A stretch of DNA of 64,000 bases from Phocaeicola faecicola (GTDB lineage: Bacteria > Bacteroidota > Bacteroidia > Bacteroidales > Bacteroidaceae), in assembly GCF_013618865.1 (NCBI RefSeq), contig NZ_JABSOE010000002.1:1-64000 (forward strand), read 5' to 3'. Under the pieces are notes generated by a model. That model was given only the letters and a program-made list of their open reading frames with translations, searched no databases and had not been told where the DNA came from. Below are positions 24,123-32,949 of this stretch, piece after piece. Numbering within the stretch: the first letter of the stretch is position 1; the number at the start of each line of letters is the position of its first letter. Made by a program: the position numbers and the translations under genes.

Positions 24123-25790
24123 TTATTTCTCTAGCCCCAGCAGCACCCTTGCATTGTTGAGTGCCGCCTCAGTCAGTGTCGTACCGCTCAGCATGTTGGC
24201 AATCTCCTTCACCCGTTCTTCCTTGTCCAGCAGACGGATGTGGCTGAGGGTACCGGTTTCCGTATCTTCCTTATATACCTTGTAGTGGGCAATTCCCCTG
24301 GCTGCAATCTGCGGCAGGTGCGTAATGCTGATGACCTGCCGGTTCTGCCGTCCCATGTCCTCCATTATCAGAGCCATCTTCTCAGCGATGGAACCGGAGA
24401 CTCCGGTATCGATTTCATCGAAGATGATGGTCGGCAACTTCACCGCTCCGGCAATCATGGCCTTGAGCGAAAGCATCACACGCGCAATCTCACCGCCCGA
24501 AGCGATGGATGCCACATTCTGCAGCGTACCGTTCTTGTTGGCCGAGAACAGGAAGGTCACACTGTCCATTCCCTTGCTGTCGGGCTCTTTGCGGGCCGAC
24601 ATGTCGACGGCAAAACGTACGTTGGGCATTCCCAGCGGCACGAGCAGTGCCTGCATCTGTGCCTCGATGTAACGTGCGGCCTCCGATCTGACAGCAGTAA
24701 GGGCTGCAGCCTCCTTCAACACCTGTGCGTAGAGTTCCTCCTTCTGACGGTTCAGTGCCGCAATGCGGTCGTCGAACGAAGTAATCGCTTCCAGTTGCTC
24801 ACGGTACTTGTCAGTCAGTGCAATCAGCTCCTCCAGACTTTCCACCCGGTGCTTCTGCTGCAGGTTGTATATCAGGTTCAGCCGTTCGTTCACAAAATCC
24901 AGCCGTCCCGGATTGAACTCCACTTCTTCTTCCGCCACCGAGAAATCGTGTCCGATATCCTTCAGTTCGATGTAGCAGCTGTGAAGCCGCTCGCGCCATT
25001 CGTCAGCCTGCGGATACACCCGCGAAATACCCTGAAGCGACTGGATGCATTCCTTCACCATCGAAAGCGCTCCGTTTTCCTCCCCGTCAATCAGTTGTCC
25101 CGCACGGTACAGTCCCGCCTTGATTTCTTCGGCATGACTGAGCATCTCCGCTTCCTGTTCCAGGGCAGTCAGTTCACCCTCCTTCAGATCCGCATCCTCC
25201 AGCTGTTCCAACTGAAAGCGGATGTAGTCCTCGTCCTGACGGCTCTTCTCTGCCTGCGCAATGAAATCCTCCAGTTCCCTGCACACCCCCTTGTAGCGTC
25301 CGTAAAGCTCCTGGTAACGGTTCAACAGAGCTTCGTCCTGCGCCAGGATGTCCAGGATATTCAACTGAAATCCTTCCTTGTTCAGCAACAGGTTCTGGTG
25401 CTGGCTGTGAATGTCAATCAGCTTTTCCCCCAGCAGTTTCATCTGCGCCAGTGAGGCAGGCGTATCATTGATGAATGCCCGGCTCTTGCCGCTGGCCGAT
25501 ACCTCCCGGCGCAGGATGCATTCCTCCGGATCAAACTCGATGTCATTATCGGCAAAGAAACCCTCCATCCCATAGTTGGCAATGTGAAACCTTGCCTCCA
25601 CGATGCATTTCGAAGCCCCGTTCTTGATGGCCTTTACGTCCGCCCGCTGCCCCAGCAGCAGTCCGATGGCTCCCAGGATGATGGATTTTCCGGCACCTGT
25701 TTCTCCGGTAATGACAGAGAAGCCCGAAGTAAAACTGATATCGAGTTCGTCAATCAGCGCATAGTTACGTATGTAGATAGACTGCAACAT
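24123..25790 (-). CDS. recN: DNA repair protein RecN
   Basis: A 555-residue SMC-like ATPase that holds broken DNA ends during double-strand break repair. Walker A GETGAGKSIILGAIGLLLG lies at the N-terminus (about 30-48). Two helical arms form a short antiparallel coiled coil (about 150-370). The C-terminal half has SGGEIARVMLSLK (signature), IIFDEIDTGVSG (Walker B) and ISITHLPQIAARG. This is the standard size for RecN. It lies between coaBC and rlmB with 27-base gaps, the same order as in other Bacteroidetes. Confidence 0.96.
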   Translation of the reverse strand: MLQSIYIRNYALIDELDISFTSGFSVITGETGAGKSIILGAIGLLLGQRADVKAIKNGASKCIVEARFHIANYGMEGFFADNDIEFDPEECILRREVSASGKSRAFINDTPASLAQMKLLGEKLIDIHSQHQNLLLNKEGFQLNILDILAQDEALLNRYQELYGRYKGVCRELEDFIAQAEKSRQDEDYIRFQLEQLEDADLKEGELTALEQEAEMLSHAEEIKAGLYRAGQLIDGEENGALSMVKECIQSLQGISRVYPQADEWRERLHSCYIELKDIGHDFSVAEEEVEFNPGRLDFVNERLNLIYNLQQKHRVESLEELIALTDKYREQLEAITSFDDRIAALNRQKEELYAQVLKEAAALTAVRSEAARYIEAQMQALLVPLGMPNVRFAVDMSARKEPDSKGMDSVTFLFSANKNGTLQNVASIASGGEIARVMLSLKAMIAGAVKLPTIIFDEIDTGVSGSIAEKMALIMEDMGRQNRQVISITHLPQIAARGIAHYKVYKEDTETGTLSHIRLLDKEERVKEIANMLSGTTLTEAALNNARVLLGLEK

Positions 25791-25817
25791 ATCTCTCCGA
25801 TCTTGTCAAATTTCTTG

Positions 25818-27017
25818 TCAAAATAAGGAAACCAATTTATCGATAATGTCAGCGGCCACCTCCTGCTTGTTCTTCAGCGGGTAGGGGGTAGCTCCCTGCG
25901 GCTCGACAATCGTAATCTTGTTCGTATCGCAACGGAATCCGGCTCCCTTGTCGTTCAGTGAATTCAGTACGATGAAATCCAGGTTCTTGCGTGCCATCTT
26001 GTCCTGTGCATGCTTCAGTTCGTCATTGGTCTCAAGCGCAAAGCCCACCAGTTTCTGACCGTCACGCTTCATTCTTCCCAGTTCCGCTGCAATGTCGTGC
26101 GTCGGTTTCAGCCGCAGTACCAGATCTTCTTTCTCACGCTTGATCTTCGTGCCGGCCACCACCTCCGGAGTGAAATCGGCCACGGCCGCACAGAGAATGG
26201 CCGCATCTGCCTGCGGAAAAGCTTCCACCGAAGCCCGGTACATCTCTTCCGCACTTTCCACATCCACCCAGCGGATATTCGGATGCACGGCCTGCAGGTT
26301 CACCGGTCCGCTGACAAGAGTCACTTCCGCTCCGCGTTCGGCGCAGACCTCGGCCAGGGCATATCCCATCTTTCCCGAAGAATAATTGCCGATGAAACGC
26401 ACCGGATCGATTTTCTCATACGTCGGGCCCGCCGTAATCAGTACGCGCTTTCCCTTCAGGTCTTCCTGGCGGCTGAAGAAGGCTTCCAGTACCTCGATGA
26501 TTTTCTCCGGTTCCTCCATGCGTCCCTTTCCCACCAGGTGACTCGCAAGTTCCCCAGCAGCCGGTTCGATGATGTGATTGCCGTACGAACGCAGGATGTC
26601 CAGATTATGCTGGGTAGAAGGATGCGCAAACATGTCCAGGTCCATGGCAGGAGCCACAAACACCGGCGCCTTCATCGACAGGTAGGTCGTCACCAGCATG
26701 TTGTCGGCCACTCCGTGTGCCATCTTTCCGATGGTAGAAGCCGTTGTCGGCGCAATGACCATCGCATCGGCCCACAGTCCCAGGTCGACATGGCTGTGCC
26801 ACGTTCCGTCGCGCTGCGAGAAAAACTCACTGATGACCGGCTTGCTGGTCAGCGCCGAAAGCGTAATCGGCGTAATGAACTCCTTTCCGGCCGGCGTAAT
26901 CACAATCTGCACTTCCGCCCCCTTTTTGATCAATCCGCGGGTCAGCACCGCCGCTTTATAGGCTGCAATGCTTCCCGTAATTCCCAAAACGATTTTCTTT
27001 CCCTTCATCATACTCAT
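25818..27017 (-). CDS. coaBC: Bifunctional phosphopantothenoylcysteine decarboxylase/synthetase
   Basis: A 399-residue bifunctional coenzyme A enzyme. The N-terminal CoaC flavoprotein (1-180) has GITGSIAAYKA, the TWHSHVDLGLWAD block and the PAMDLDMF substrate region. The C-terminal CoaB synthetase (190-399) has LITAGPTYEKIDPVRFIGN, the SSGKMGYALAE nucleotide loop and LVGFALETN. Together they turn 4'-phosphopantothenate and Cys into 4'-phosphopantetheine. The ATG at 27017 overlaps the stop of the upstream exonuclease gene by four bases (ATGA), so translation is coupled. Another Met three codons in is possible. Confidence 0.95.
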   Translation of the reverse strand: MSMMKGKKIVLGITGSIAAYKAAVLTRGLIKKGAEVQIVITPAGKEFITPITLSALTSKPVISEFFSQRDGTWHSHVDLGLWADAMVIAPTTASTIGKMAHGVADNMLVTTYLSMKAPVFVAPAMDLDMFAHPSTQHNLDILRSYGNHIIEPAAGELASHLVGKGRMEEPEKIIEVLEAFFSRQEDLKGKRVLITAGPTYEKIDPVRFIGNYSSGKMGYALAEVCAERGAEVTLVSGPVNLQAVHPNIRWVDVESAEEMYRASVEAFPQADAAILCAAVADFTPEVVAGTKIKREKEDLVLRLKPTHDIAAELGRMKRDGQKLVGFALETNDELKHAQDKMARKNLDFIVLNSLNDKGAGFRCDTNKITIVEPQGATPYPLKNKQEVAADIIDKLVSLF

Positions 27018-27790
27018 TTCACCAGTCCGCTTCCGCGCAACCTGATTTTTGTCAATATGTTCTTTGTATTCAGTGTAAAGTCTCCGTTCAGAATCCAGCC
27101 GTAGTAGCCCGGATCACGCTGCAGTACCTCGCTGACCGGCATTCCCTTGTATTTTCCGAAATTGAAGACTTCCACTCCCTTTTCGTCGTATACGATGCGT
27201 CCCGCGAAGTCTACGTTCTTGCTGTACGTAGAATATTCCGACAGGAAGTCAATGTTGTTTTCCAGTACATCCGGATAATGGTCCAGCTGTGCCTTCAGCA
27301 CCTCGTACGTAGCCCGGGTGTCGGCTTCGGCAGTATGCGCATCCTCCAGGTTCTTGTTGCAGTAGAACTTATAGGCTGCCGAGAGGGTACGCTGTTCCAG
27401 TTTGTGGTAAATCACCTGCACGTCGACAAACTTTCTCTTTGTCAGGTCGATGTCGATGCCCGCTCTCAGGAATTCCTCCACCAGCACCGGCACGTCGAAA
27501 CGGTTGGAGTTAAAGCCGGCGATGTCCGCTCCCTCGATATCCCGTGCGATGTCCTTGGCCACCTCCTTGAACGTCGGACAGTCGGCCACATCCTCGTCGT
27601 GGATGCCATGAATGGCTGTAGAAGCCTCAGGAATATGCATTTCCGGATTGATGCGCAGCGTCTTGCTCTCCTCGTTGCCGTTAGGATACACCTTCAGGTA
27701 ACAGATTTCCACGATCCGGTCAGTATTTATATTGGTTCCGGTAGTCTCCAGATCGAAAAACACTATCGGATTCTTTAAATTCAGTTTCAT
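27014..27790 (-). CDS. DnaQ-like 3'-5' exonuclease
   Basis: A 258-residue DEDDh exonuclease related to the epsilon subunit of DNA polymerase III. ExoI is FFDLETTGTN (D13, E15), ExoII is GFNSNRFDVPVL and ExoIII is HTAEADTRAT. After residue 180 comes a short C-terminal domain (FNFGKYKGMPVSEVLQRDPGYYGWIL) of the kind often attached to bacterial exonucleases. It lies 65 bases after dnaN, the sliding clamp gene, so it may be the replicative proofreader or a clamp-associated repair nuclease. Confidence 0.88.
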   Translation of the reverse strand: MKLNLKNPIVFFDLETTGTNINTDRIVEICYLKVYPNGNEESKTLRINPEMHIPEASTAIHGIHDEDVADCPTFKEVAKDIARDIEGADIAGFNSNRFDVPVLVEEFLRAGIDIDLTKRKFVDVQVIYHKLEQRTLSAAYKFYCNKNLEDAHTAEADTRATYEVLKAQLDHYPDVLENNIDFLSEYSTYSKNVDFAGRIVYDEKGVEVFNFGKYKGMPVSEVLQRDPGYYGWILNGDFTLNTKNILTKIRLRGSGLVK

Positions 27791-27855
27791 ACAGTTTGAA
27801 GTTGGTTACAAATTAAAAATCAGCCACGTCCTTCCGGGCGTGGCCCTGCAGCGAA

Positions 27856-28977
27856 TCAGTCATTCAGCATCATCGGCATCAACAGCATCAGCAGGTCTTC
27901 GTTCTCTTCCTGTTCTTCAGGAACGATGACTCCCGCACGCGACGGATCGGCCAGTTCAATGACAATGTTCTGCGAAGAGATATTGTTCAGGATGTCGATC
28001 AGGAAAGAAGACTTGAAGCCGATGCTCATGTCGTTTCCGTCGTACTGGCAACTGATGGTTTCAACTGCCGAAGTAGAGAAGTCGATGTCCTGTGCCGAGA
28101 TTTTCATGGCATTTTCCGACAGACTCAGTTTGATCAGACTGCTTGCCTGAGAAGAGAATACCGATACACGGCGCAGCGCACTGATAAAGAGGGCGCGGTC
28201 GATGGTTGCCTTGTGCGGGTTGTTCTGCGGAATCACCGAGTTGTAGTTCGGATAACGTCCTTCAATCAGGCGGCACACCATCCGGTAATTCTCCAGCGTG
28301 AAGACCGCATTACGGTCGTCGAAACCGATCTGCACGTCTCCCTGTTCCTTCGGAAGCAGGTTCTTGAGCAGGTTGGCCGGTTTTTTCGGCAGGATGAAAG
28401 CCGCCTTCTCGCTGCCCTGTGTGGCAAAGCTTCTGCAGCGCACCAGCTTGTGGCCGTCGGAAGCCACGAGGGTCAGGTCTTCTGTCGTAATGTCAAAATA
28501 AATACCGTTCATCACCGGACGCAGCTCGTCATCGGCCGTAGCAAAAATGCTGCGGTTGATACCCGACATCAGGATAGCCGAAGGAATGGTTACCTGCACC
28601 GCATTCTGTCCCAGTTCCTGTGCCTGCGGATACTCCATGGCATTCTGTCCCATCAGGCTGTACTGTCCGTTCAGGTATTCCACCTTGATTTCCAGGTTGT
28701 CGGCAATGTGGAAATTCAGCGGCTGTTCCGGGATTTCTTTCAATGCTTCCAGCAATGTCTTCGATGAAACCGCCAGCCGGCCTTCTCCCTCATACTCATT
28801 TACCTCGATCGAAGTCGACAAAGTTGTCTCGTTGTCCGAAGCGGTCATATGCAACGTTCCATCCACCAGTTCCAACAGGAAACAATCCAGGATAGGAAGC
28901 GAATTCTTTGAATTGATTACGCGGCTGATAGCCTGCAAATGGCTGAACAAAGCTGTGCTTGAAATTGTAAATCTCAT
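27856..28977 (-). CDS. dnaN: DNA polymerase III sliding clamp (beta subunit)
   Basis: A 373-residue beta clamp that encircles DNA and tethers polymerase and repair factors. Three repeated clamp domains of about 120 residues each are visible, beginning MRFTISSTALFSHLQAISR. The third domain has YPNYNSVIPQ at its border and ends with LMLLMPMML, the usual C-terminal hydrophobic pocket strand. It is the first gene of a six-gene minus-strand operon (clamp, exonuclease, coaBC, recN, rlmB, TPR protein). A TAACTTTG promoter element lies at 29037-29044. There is no dnaA next to it, so this is not an obvious replication origin. Confidence 0.96.
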   Translation of the reverse strand: MRFTISSTALFSHLQAISRVINSKNSLPILDCFLLELVDGTLHMTASDNETTLSTSIEVNEYEGEGRLAVSSKTLLEALKEIPEQPLNFHIADNLEIKVEYLNGQYSLMGQNAMEYPQAQELGQNAVQVTIPSAILMSGINRSIFATADDELRPVMNGIYFDITTEDLTLVASDGHKLVRCRSFATQGSEKAAFILPKKPANLLKNLLPKEQGDVQIGFDDRNAVFTLENYRMVCRLIEGRYPNYNSVIPQNNPHKATIDRALFISALRRVSVFSSQASSLIKLSLSENAMKISAQDIDFSTSAVETISCQYDGNDMSIGFKSSFLIDILNNISSQNIVIELADPSRAGVIVPEEQEENEDLLMLLMPMMLND

Positions 28978-29036
28978 GGTTTTTATCTGTTAATAGTTTA
29001 TTTTTTGCTTTTATTTCGAATGACTTATTTAACTGC

Positions 29037-29044
29037 CAAAGTTA
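29037..29044 (-). promoter_or_regulatory. -7 promoter element of the dnaN operon
   Basis: Minus strand reads TAACTTTG, a TAnnTTTG match, 60 bases ahead of the dnaN start. Confidence 0.5.
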
Positions 29045-29140
29045 CGAAAAGATTGCATAAGCATCGTAAAAAAGAAGATAAAAAATTAGTTTACTTCTCT
29101 AGAAAAATGTAATTTCGTGACCGAATTAAAAAAGTTTGAT

Positions 29141-29515
29141 ATGGAATTAGCTGGAAAAGTGATAGCAGTGCTTGAGCCACGGGGCGGCGTGTCCAAGAGT
29201 GGCAATCAGTGGAAAGTGCAAGAGTATGTAATTGAGACTCACGATCAGTATCCGCGCCGGATGTGTTTTGACGTGTTTGGAGAAGATAAGATTCAGCAGT
29301 TTAACATCCAGGTAGGTGAGGAGCTGAACGTATCGTTCGACATCGATGCCCGTGAATGGCAGGGACGCTGGTTCAACAGTATCCGTGCGTGGAAGGTAGA
29401 ACGCGTGAATGCGGCTGCCGATGCGGTGCCTCCGATGGGTGCCCCCTTCCCGCCGCTGAATGCAGCTCCGGTAGACTTTGCTGCTTCCGACGAGAAGGAC
29501 GACCTGCCGTTCTAA
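29141..29515 (+). CDS. DUF3127 family protein with SSB-like acidic tip
   Basis: A 124-residue protein starting MELAGKVIAVLEPRGGVSK. Residues 1-85 form an OB-like barrel of the DUF3127 family (QWKVQEYVIETHDQYPRRM, CFDVFGEDKI, then FNSIRAWKVERV). A Pro/Ala-rich linker follows. The last residues, EKDDLPF, look like the protein-interaction tip of single-strand DNA-binding proteins (DDIPF). This suggests that it binds nucleic acid and recruits repair or replication enzymes. I chose ATG 29141 over the GTG at 29117 because family members begin at this Met. The gene is divergent from dnaN. Confidence 0.8.
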   Translation: MELAGKVIAVLEPRGGVSKSGNQWKVQEYVIETHDQYPRRMCFDVFGEDKIQQFNIQVGEELNVSFDIDAREWQGRWFNSIRAWKVERVNAAADAVPPMGAPFPPLNAAPVDFAASDEKDDLPF

Positions 29516-29534
29516 GCCGGACACTGTGTGAGAT

Positions 29535-29591
29535 AAAAAAGGCGACGTCTGTGTGGAATCTGAATTCCGGAGACAGACGCCGCTTTTTTTT
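29535..29591 (+). terminator. Terminator after the DUF3127 gene
   Basis: GCGACGTCTGT-type arm near 29541-29552 pairs with ACAGACGCCGC (29573-29583), with A tract before and an eight-base T tract after. Confidence 0.75.
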
Positions 29592-29733
29592 ATGCCCGGC
29601 TCTCTGTTTCATTCCGGTTTTTCGGGTCCGACTGTCCGCTGAGACACGGAGTTTCTTCCGTTCGAGCAGAGACTGCCGTCTGAGATTCCGATCTCTTTAT
29701 CCGTTTATCCAGGCAACAAGGTGTTTTTGGCTG
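29592..29733. other. Intergenic stretch without a gene
   Basis: Between the DUF3127 terminator and repeat copy B. No gene or structure that I can support. Confidence 0.5.
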
Positions 29734-29833
29734 CGCATAATGAAGGGTGCGGCAAAACCTCGCCATGTTTTCTGAAAAGATGGCGGTCTTTTTGAAAAGC
29801 CTCGCCGTCTTTTACTCATTCCTTCTTTATGCG
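29734..29833. repeat. Palindromic intergenic repeat, copy B
   Basis: A 100-bp element with ends CGCATAATGAAGG (29734-29746) and CCTTCTTTATGCG (29821-29833), 12 of 13 matching as inverted repeats. The interior holds the AAAAGATGGCGGTCTTTT palindrome and a GCCTCGCCGTCTTTT relative. It lies between convergent genes. Confidence 0.75.
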
Positions 29834-29960
29834 TTTCACTGCATTCCCTTATATTTTTCCCCGCCTTACATTGTCTTTTCTCATCAGCTATGCTTCCCCG
29901 GTGCCACGGACTTCCATGCCGGATTATCCCATCGGTCACTTTGGCTACTGCCGCAAAGGA

Positions 29961-30006
29961 AAAGGGGCGTGAAGCCGGAGTAAGATACTCCACTTCACGC
30001 CCCTTT
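29961..30006 (-). terminator. Terminator of rho
   Basis: Perfect 14-bp stem AAAGGGGCGTGAAG (29961-29974) with CTTCACGCCCCTTT (29993-30006). On the minus strand it is followed by a T-rich tail. It stands 49 bases past the rho stop. Confidence 0.7.
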
Positions 30007-30054
30007 GCGTCTGTACGGTGAACCCGGCCGCCGGGGCCGGATTCAGGTATGTTT

Positions 30055-32130
30055 TTATGAATTCATGCTCATCAGGAACTCTTCGTTGTCCTTGGTCTTT
30101 TCCAGACGGTCCTTCACAAAGTCCATGGCTTCGATCGGGTTCATGTCGGCCAGGTACTTGCGCAGGATCCACATACGGTCCAGTGTCGTCTTGTCGAGCA
30201 ACAGGTCGTCGCGACGGGTACTTGAAGCCGTGATGTTGACTGCCGGGAAGATACGCTTGTTGCTCAGGTTGCGGTCGAGCTGCAACTCCATGTTACCCGT
30301 ACCCTTGAATTCCTCGAAGATCACCTCATCCATCTTCGAACCGGTATCAATCAGTGCAGTAGCGATGATGGTGAGCGATCCGCCTCCTTCAATGTTACGT
30401 GCCGCACCGAAGAAGCGTTTCGGCTTGTGAAGCGCGTTGGCATCCACACCTCCCGAAAGCACCTTGCCCGATGCCGGAGATACGGTGTTGTAGGCACGTG
30501 CCAGACGGGTGATGGAGTCGAGGAAGATGACTACATCGTGTCCGCATTCCACCATACGCTTGGCTTTTTCGAGTACGATGCCCGCAATCTTGACATGGCG
30601 TTCAGCCGGTTCGTCGAAGGTAGAAGCAATCACTTCGGCCTTGACGCTGCGTGCCATGTCGGTCACTTCTTCCGGACGCTCGTCGATGAGCAGCATGATC
30701 ATGTACACTTCCGGATGATTTTCGGCAATGGCGTTGGCGATATCCTTCATCAGGATGGTCTTACCGGTCTTGGGTTGTGCCACGATCAGTGCACGCTGTC
30801 CCTTACCGATCGGTGAGAACAGGTCGACTACGCGGGCAGACAGGTTGTCGTTATATCCTTTGCAAAGCTTGAATTTTTCATCGGGGAACAACGGAGTCAG
30901 ATGGTCGAACGAGATACGGTCGCGTACCAGTTCCGGATTCAGTCCGTTGATCTTGGATACTTTTACCAGCGGGAAGTATTTTTCACCTTCCTTCGGCGGA
31001 CGGATGATACCTTCTACCACGTCTCCGGTTTTCAGTCCGAACAGTTTGATCTGCGACTGAGATACGTAGATATCATCGGGTGAAGACAGGTAGTTGTAAT
31101 CGGAAGAACGGAGGAAGCCATAACCGTCGGGCATGATTTCGAGTACGCCTACGCCCTGAAGAATGTCATCGAATTCGTAAGGCTTCTCTACCGGTTTGGC
31201 CGGTGCTTCTTCTACCGGAGCAGGAGCAGGGAGTGCGGCCGGTACTACAGCCGGTATGTTGGCCTGTGCCTGAGCGGCAGTTGCCTGGCCCGCATTGTTG
31301 CCGGCATTGTTGGCGTTATTATTATTGTTGTTGTTATTGTTGTTCTTGTTGAACTTCTGCTGACGGTTCTGGAAACGGTTGTTCTGTTTGGCATTGTCCT
31401 TTTTCGCAGCGGGGGCCGCAGGAGCCGGAGTTTCCATTTTGGTTGCTTCAAATTTACCCAGCAGTTCAGAAGGAAGTTCGAATTTTTCAGAAGGCAAATC
31501 TTCGATAGGGATGAAGTCGTCACCGCTGCTCAGGTCGAGGGGAGGAAGTTCCATATCATCTTCTACAGGAACCGGAATCGGTGCGACGGGCTTGTTTTCT
31601 GTATTCTTGCGAGCGGTTTTCTTAGCTTTCGGAGCCTCGTTCTTTTCAGCTTCGCTGTCGGTATTTTCTCCGCTCTTGCCGGCAGTCTTCCGTCCTCTTT
31701 TAGCTTTTGGCTTTTCTTCGGCAACGACCGGTGCGCTTTCAGTGGCAGGCTTTTCGCTTTCTGCAACCGCTGCTGCAGCCGGTTCGGCTGTCTGAGAAGC
31801 ATCATCCTTGAAAAGAGGGGCAGGCGAAGGCAATGGCGGCGTCTTGGCCTCCAGTTTCTGTGCCTTGTCTTTGGTAGCCGTATAAACTTTGTCTCCTTCT
31901 TTCTTTACGCTGATACGCGAGCGCTTGCGTGGCTGCTGGCCATCCTGCTTTTCTTCTTTTGATTTGGCGGTTGCCACTTTCTTGGTAGCACCTACAATAG
32001 CCTGTTCGTCCAAAATGCGGTAAACCAGTTCTTCCTTTTTCAGGGAGCTGACTTTTTTTAACCCCAACTCTTTGGCGATTTCCTGCAATTCAGACAAGTC
32101 CTTGTCGTTTAATTGAATAATGTTATACAT
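30055..32130 (-). CDS. rho: Transcription termination factor Rho with long disordered insertion
   Basis: A 691-residue Rho, far longer than the 419 of E. coli. Residues 1-50 are the Rho N domain ([18 protein letters not shown]). About 250 residues of low-complexity sequence rich in Ala, Pro, Lys and Glu follow, ending in a Gln/Asn stretch with ten consecutive Asn (about 263-272). Then come the cold-shock RNA-binding domain ([13 protein letters not shown]) and the RecA-like ATPase with Walker A QPKTGKT and [14 protein letters not shown]. In Bacteroides thetaiotaomicron the disordered part of Rho is reported to drive phase separation needed for gut fitness. I chose ATG 32130 (MYNIIQL), the usual family start. 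A TACTTTTG element at 32322-32329 implies a leader of about 185 bases. Confidence 0.96.
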   Translation of the reverse strand: MYNIIQLNDKDLSELQEIAKELGLKKVSSLKKEELVYRILDEQAIVGATKKVATAKSKEEKQDGQQPRKRSRISVKKEGDKVYTATKDKAQKLEAKTPPLPSPAPLFKDDASQTAEPAAAAVAESEKPATESAPVVAEEKPKAKRGRKTAGKSGENTDSEAEKNEAPKAKKTARKNTENKPVAPIPVPVEDDMELPPLDLSSGDDFIPIEDLPSEKFELPSELLGKFEATKMETPAPAAPAAKKDNAKQNNRFQNRQQKFNKNNNNNNNNNNANNAGNNAGQATAAQAQANIPAVVPAALPAPAPVEEAPAKPVEKPYEFDDILQGVGVLEIMPDGYGFLRSSDYNYLSSPDDIYVSQSQIKLFGLKTGDVVEGIIRPPKEGEKYFPLVKVSKINGLNPELVRDRISFDHLTPLFPDEKFKLCKGYNDNLSARVVDLFSPIGKGQRALIVAQPKTGKTILMKDIANAIAENHPEVYMIMLLIDERPEEVTDMARSVKAEVIASTFDEPAERHVKIAGIVLEKAKRMVECGHDVVIFLDSITRLARAYNTVSPASGKVLSGGVDANALHKPKRFFGAARNIEGGGSLTIIATALIDTGSKMDEVIFEEFKGTGNMELQLDRNLSNKRIFPAVNITASSTRRDDLLLDKTTLDRMWILRKYLADMNPIEAMDFVKDRLEKTKDNEEFLMSMNS

Positions 32131-32321
32131 ATAAAAGTGTGTAATGATATTGCAACTTGTCAGATGGCCTCTGCACATAACTCACAGTACATGCAGGTTT
32201 GAGTGAAAACATCCGGTCTGACAATTACAGCTTAAAATAATTAATCGTGATTAGTTAAATTTCAATAGGATAAACAATGGATGGAGTCATGGATGATGTT
32301 CCAGACCCATTGTTACAGAGA
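32131..32321 (-). other. Long rho leader with short upstream frames
   Basis: If transcription starts downstream of 32322, the rho mRNA has about 185 untranslated bases. They contain short minus-strand frames, for example an ATG frame of seven codons overlapping one of eleven codons (MTPSIVYPIEI). In other bacteria rho leaders carry autoregulation; here this is only a possibility. No other gene is present between rho and ridA. Confidence 0.35.
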
Positions 32322-32329
32322 CAAAAGTA
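32322..32329 (-). promoter_or_regulatory. rho -7 promoter element
   Basis: Minus strand reads TACTTTTG, matching TAnnTTTG. No upstream TTTG at the ideal distance. Confidence 0.45.
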
Positions 32330-32453
32330 GATATTTTCCGTCATATATTCTAATAAAAATCGCTTTTTTTTCATTCTGATAATGATTTATTGGCAGAAAT
32401 GCCTTAATTTAGCATTGAAAATTAAACTTTACATTTTTAAAAGACGGAATTTT

Positions 32454-32831
32454 ATGAAAAAAGTTATTTTTACAGAAAAGGCACCGGCCGCTATCGGTCC
32501 GTACAGTCAGGCTATTGAAGCAAACGGTATGGTATTTCTTTCCGGTCAGCTTCCGGTAGATCCGGCAACCGGCGAATTTGCTCCGGGTGGAGTAGCCGAA
32601 CAGACTACTCAGTCGTTTGAAAACATCAAGAGCATTTTGGCGGAAGCAGGACTGACAACAGCCAACATTGTGAAAACCACTGTCTTTCTGGCCGATATGT
32701 CACTGTTCGCTGAAATGAATGCGGTGTATGCCACTTATTTCGAAGGCGATTTCCCGGCACGTTCGGCAGTAGCCGTAAAAGCGTTGCCGAAGGGTGCACT
32801 CGTAGAGATTGAATGTATCGCTGTACGTTAA
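32454..32831 (+). CDS. ridA: RidA/YjgF family enamine-imine deaminase
   Basis: A 125-residue protein that in this family hydrolyses reactive enamines and imines released by PLP enzymes such as serine/threonine dehydratase. The family blocks are complete: APAAIGPYSQAIEANGMVFLSGQ (split here for length), the FENIKSILAEAGLT helix, VKTTVFLADM, and the C-terminal FPARSAVAVKALPKGALVEIECIAV with the Arg that holds the substrate carboxylate. It forms a trimer in relatives. The start at 32454 gives the standard length; the longer frame upstream adds a non-family leader. A hairpin follows the gene. Confidence 0.92.
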   Translation: MKKVIFTEKAPAAIGPYSQAIEANGMVFLSGQLPVDPATGEFAPGGVAEQTTQSFENIKSILAEAGLTTANIVKTTVFLADMSLFAEMNAVYATYFEGDFPARSAVAVKALPKGALVEIECIAVR

Positions 32832-32837
32832 TGCGGT

Positions 32838-32870
32838 GCACAGCCCGTCCCTTCCGAGGGCAGGCTGTGC
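32838..32870 (+). terminator. Hairpin terminator after ridA
   Basis: GCACAGCCCGTCCC near 32838 pairs with GAGGGCAGGCTGTGC (32856-32870), with GTTTCTC after it. Confidence 0.55.
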
Positions 32871-32949
32871 GTTTCTCATTACAGTGAATTAATGAATCCG
32901 GAGGCAGGGAAAGGTGCTGTTCCGGAGGAAACAAACTAGAGGGCTGAAG

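Noticed and set aside
24240-25454. Long open frame (404 codons) opposite recN
   Set aside because: Antisense shadow without a family match; recN itself is complete and convincing.
27856-29044. Chromosomal replication origin near dnaN
   Set aside because: There is no dnaA, no DnaA-box cluster and no strand-bias sign that I can see here.
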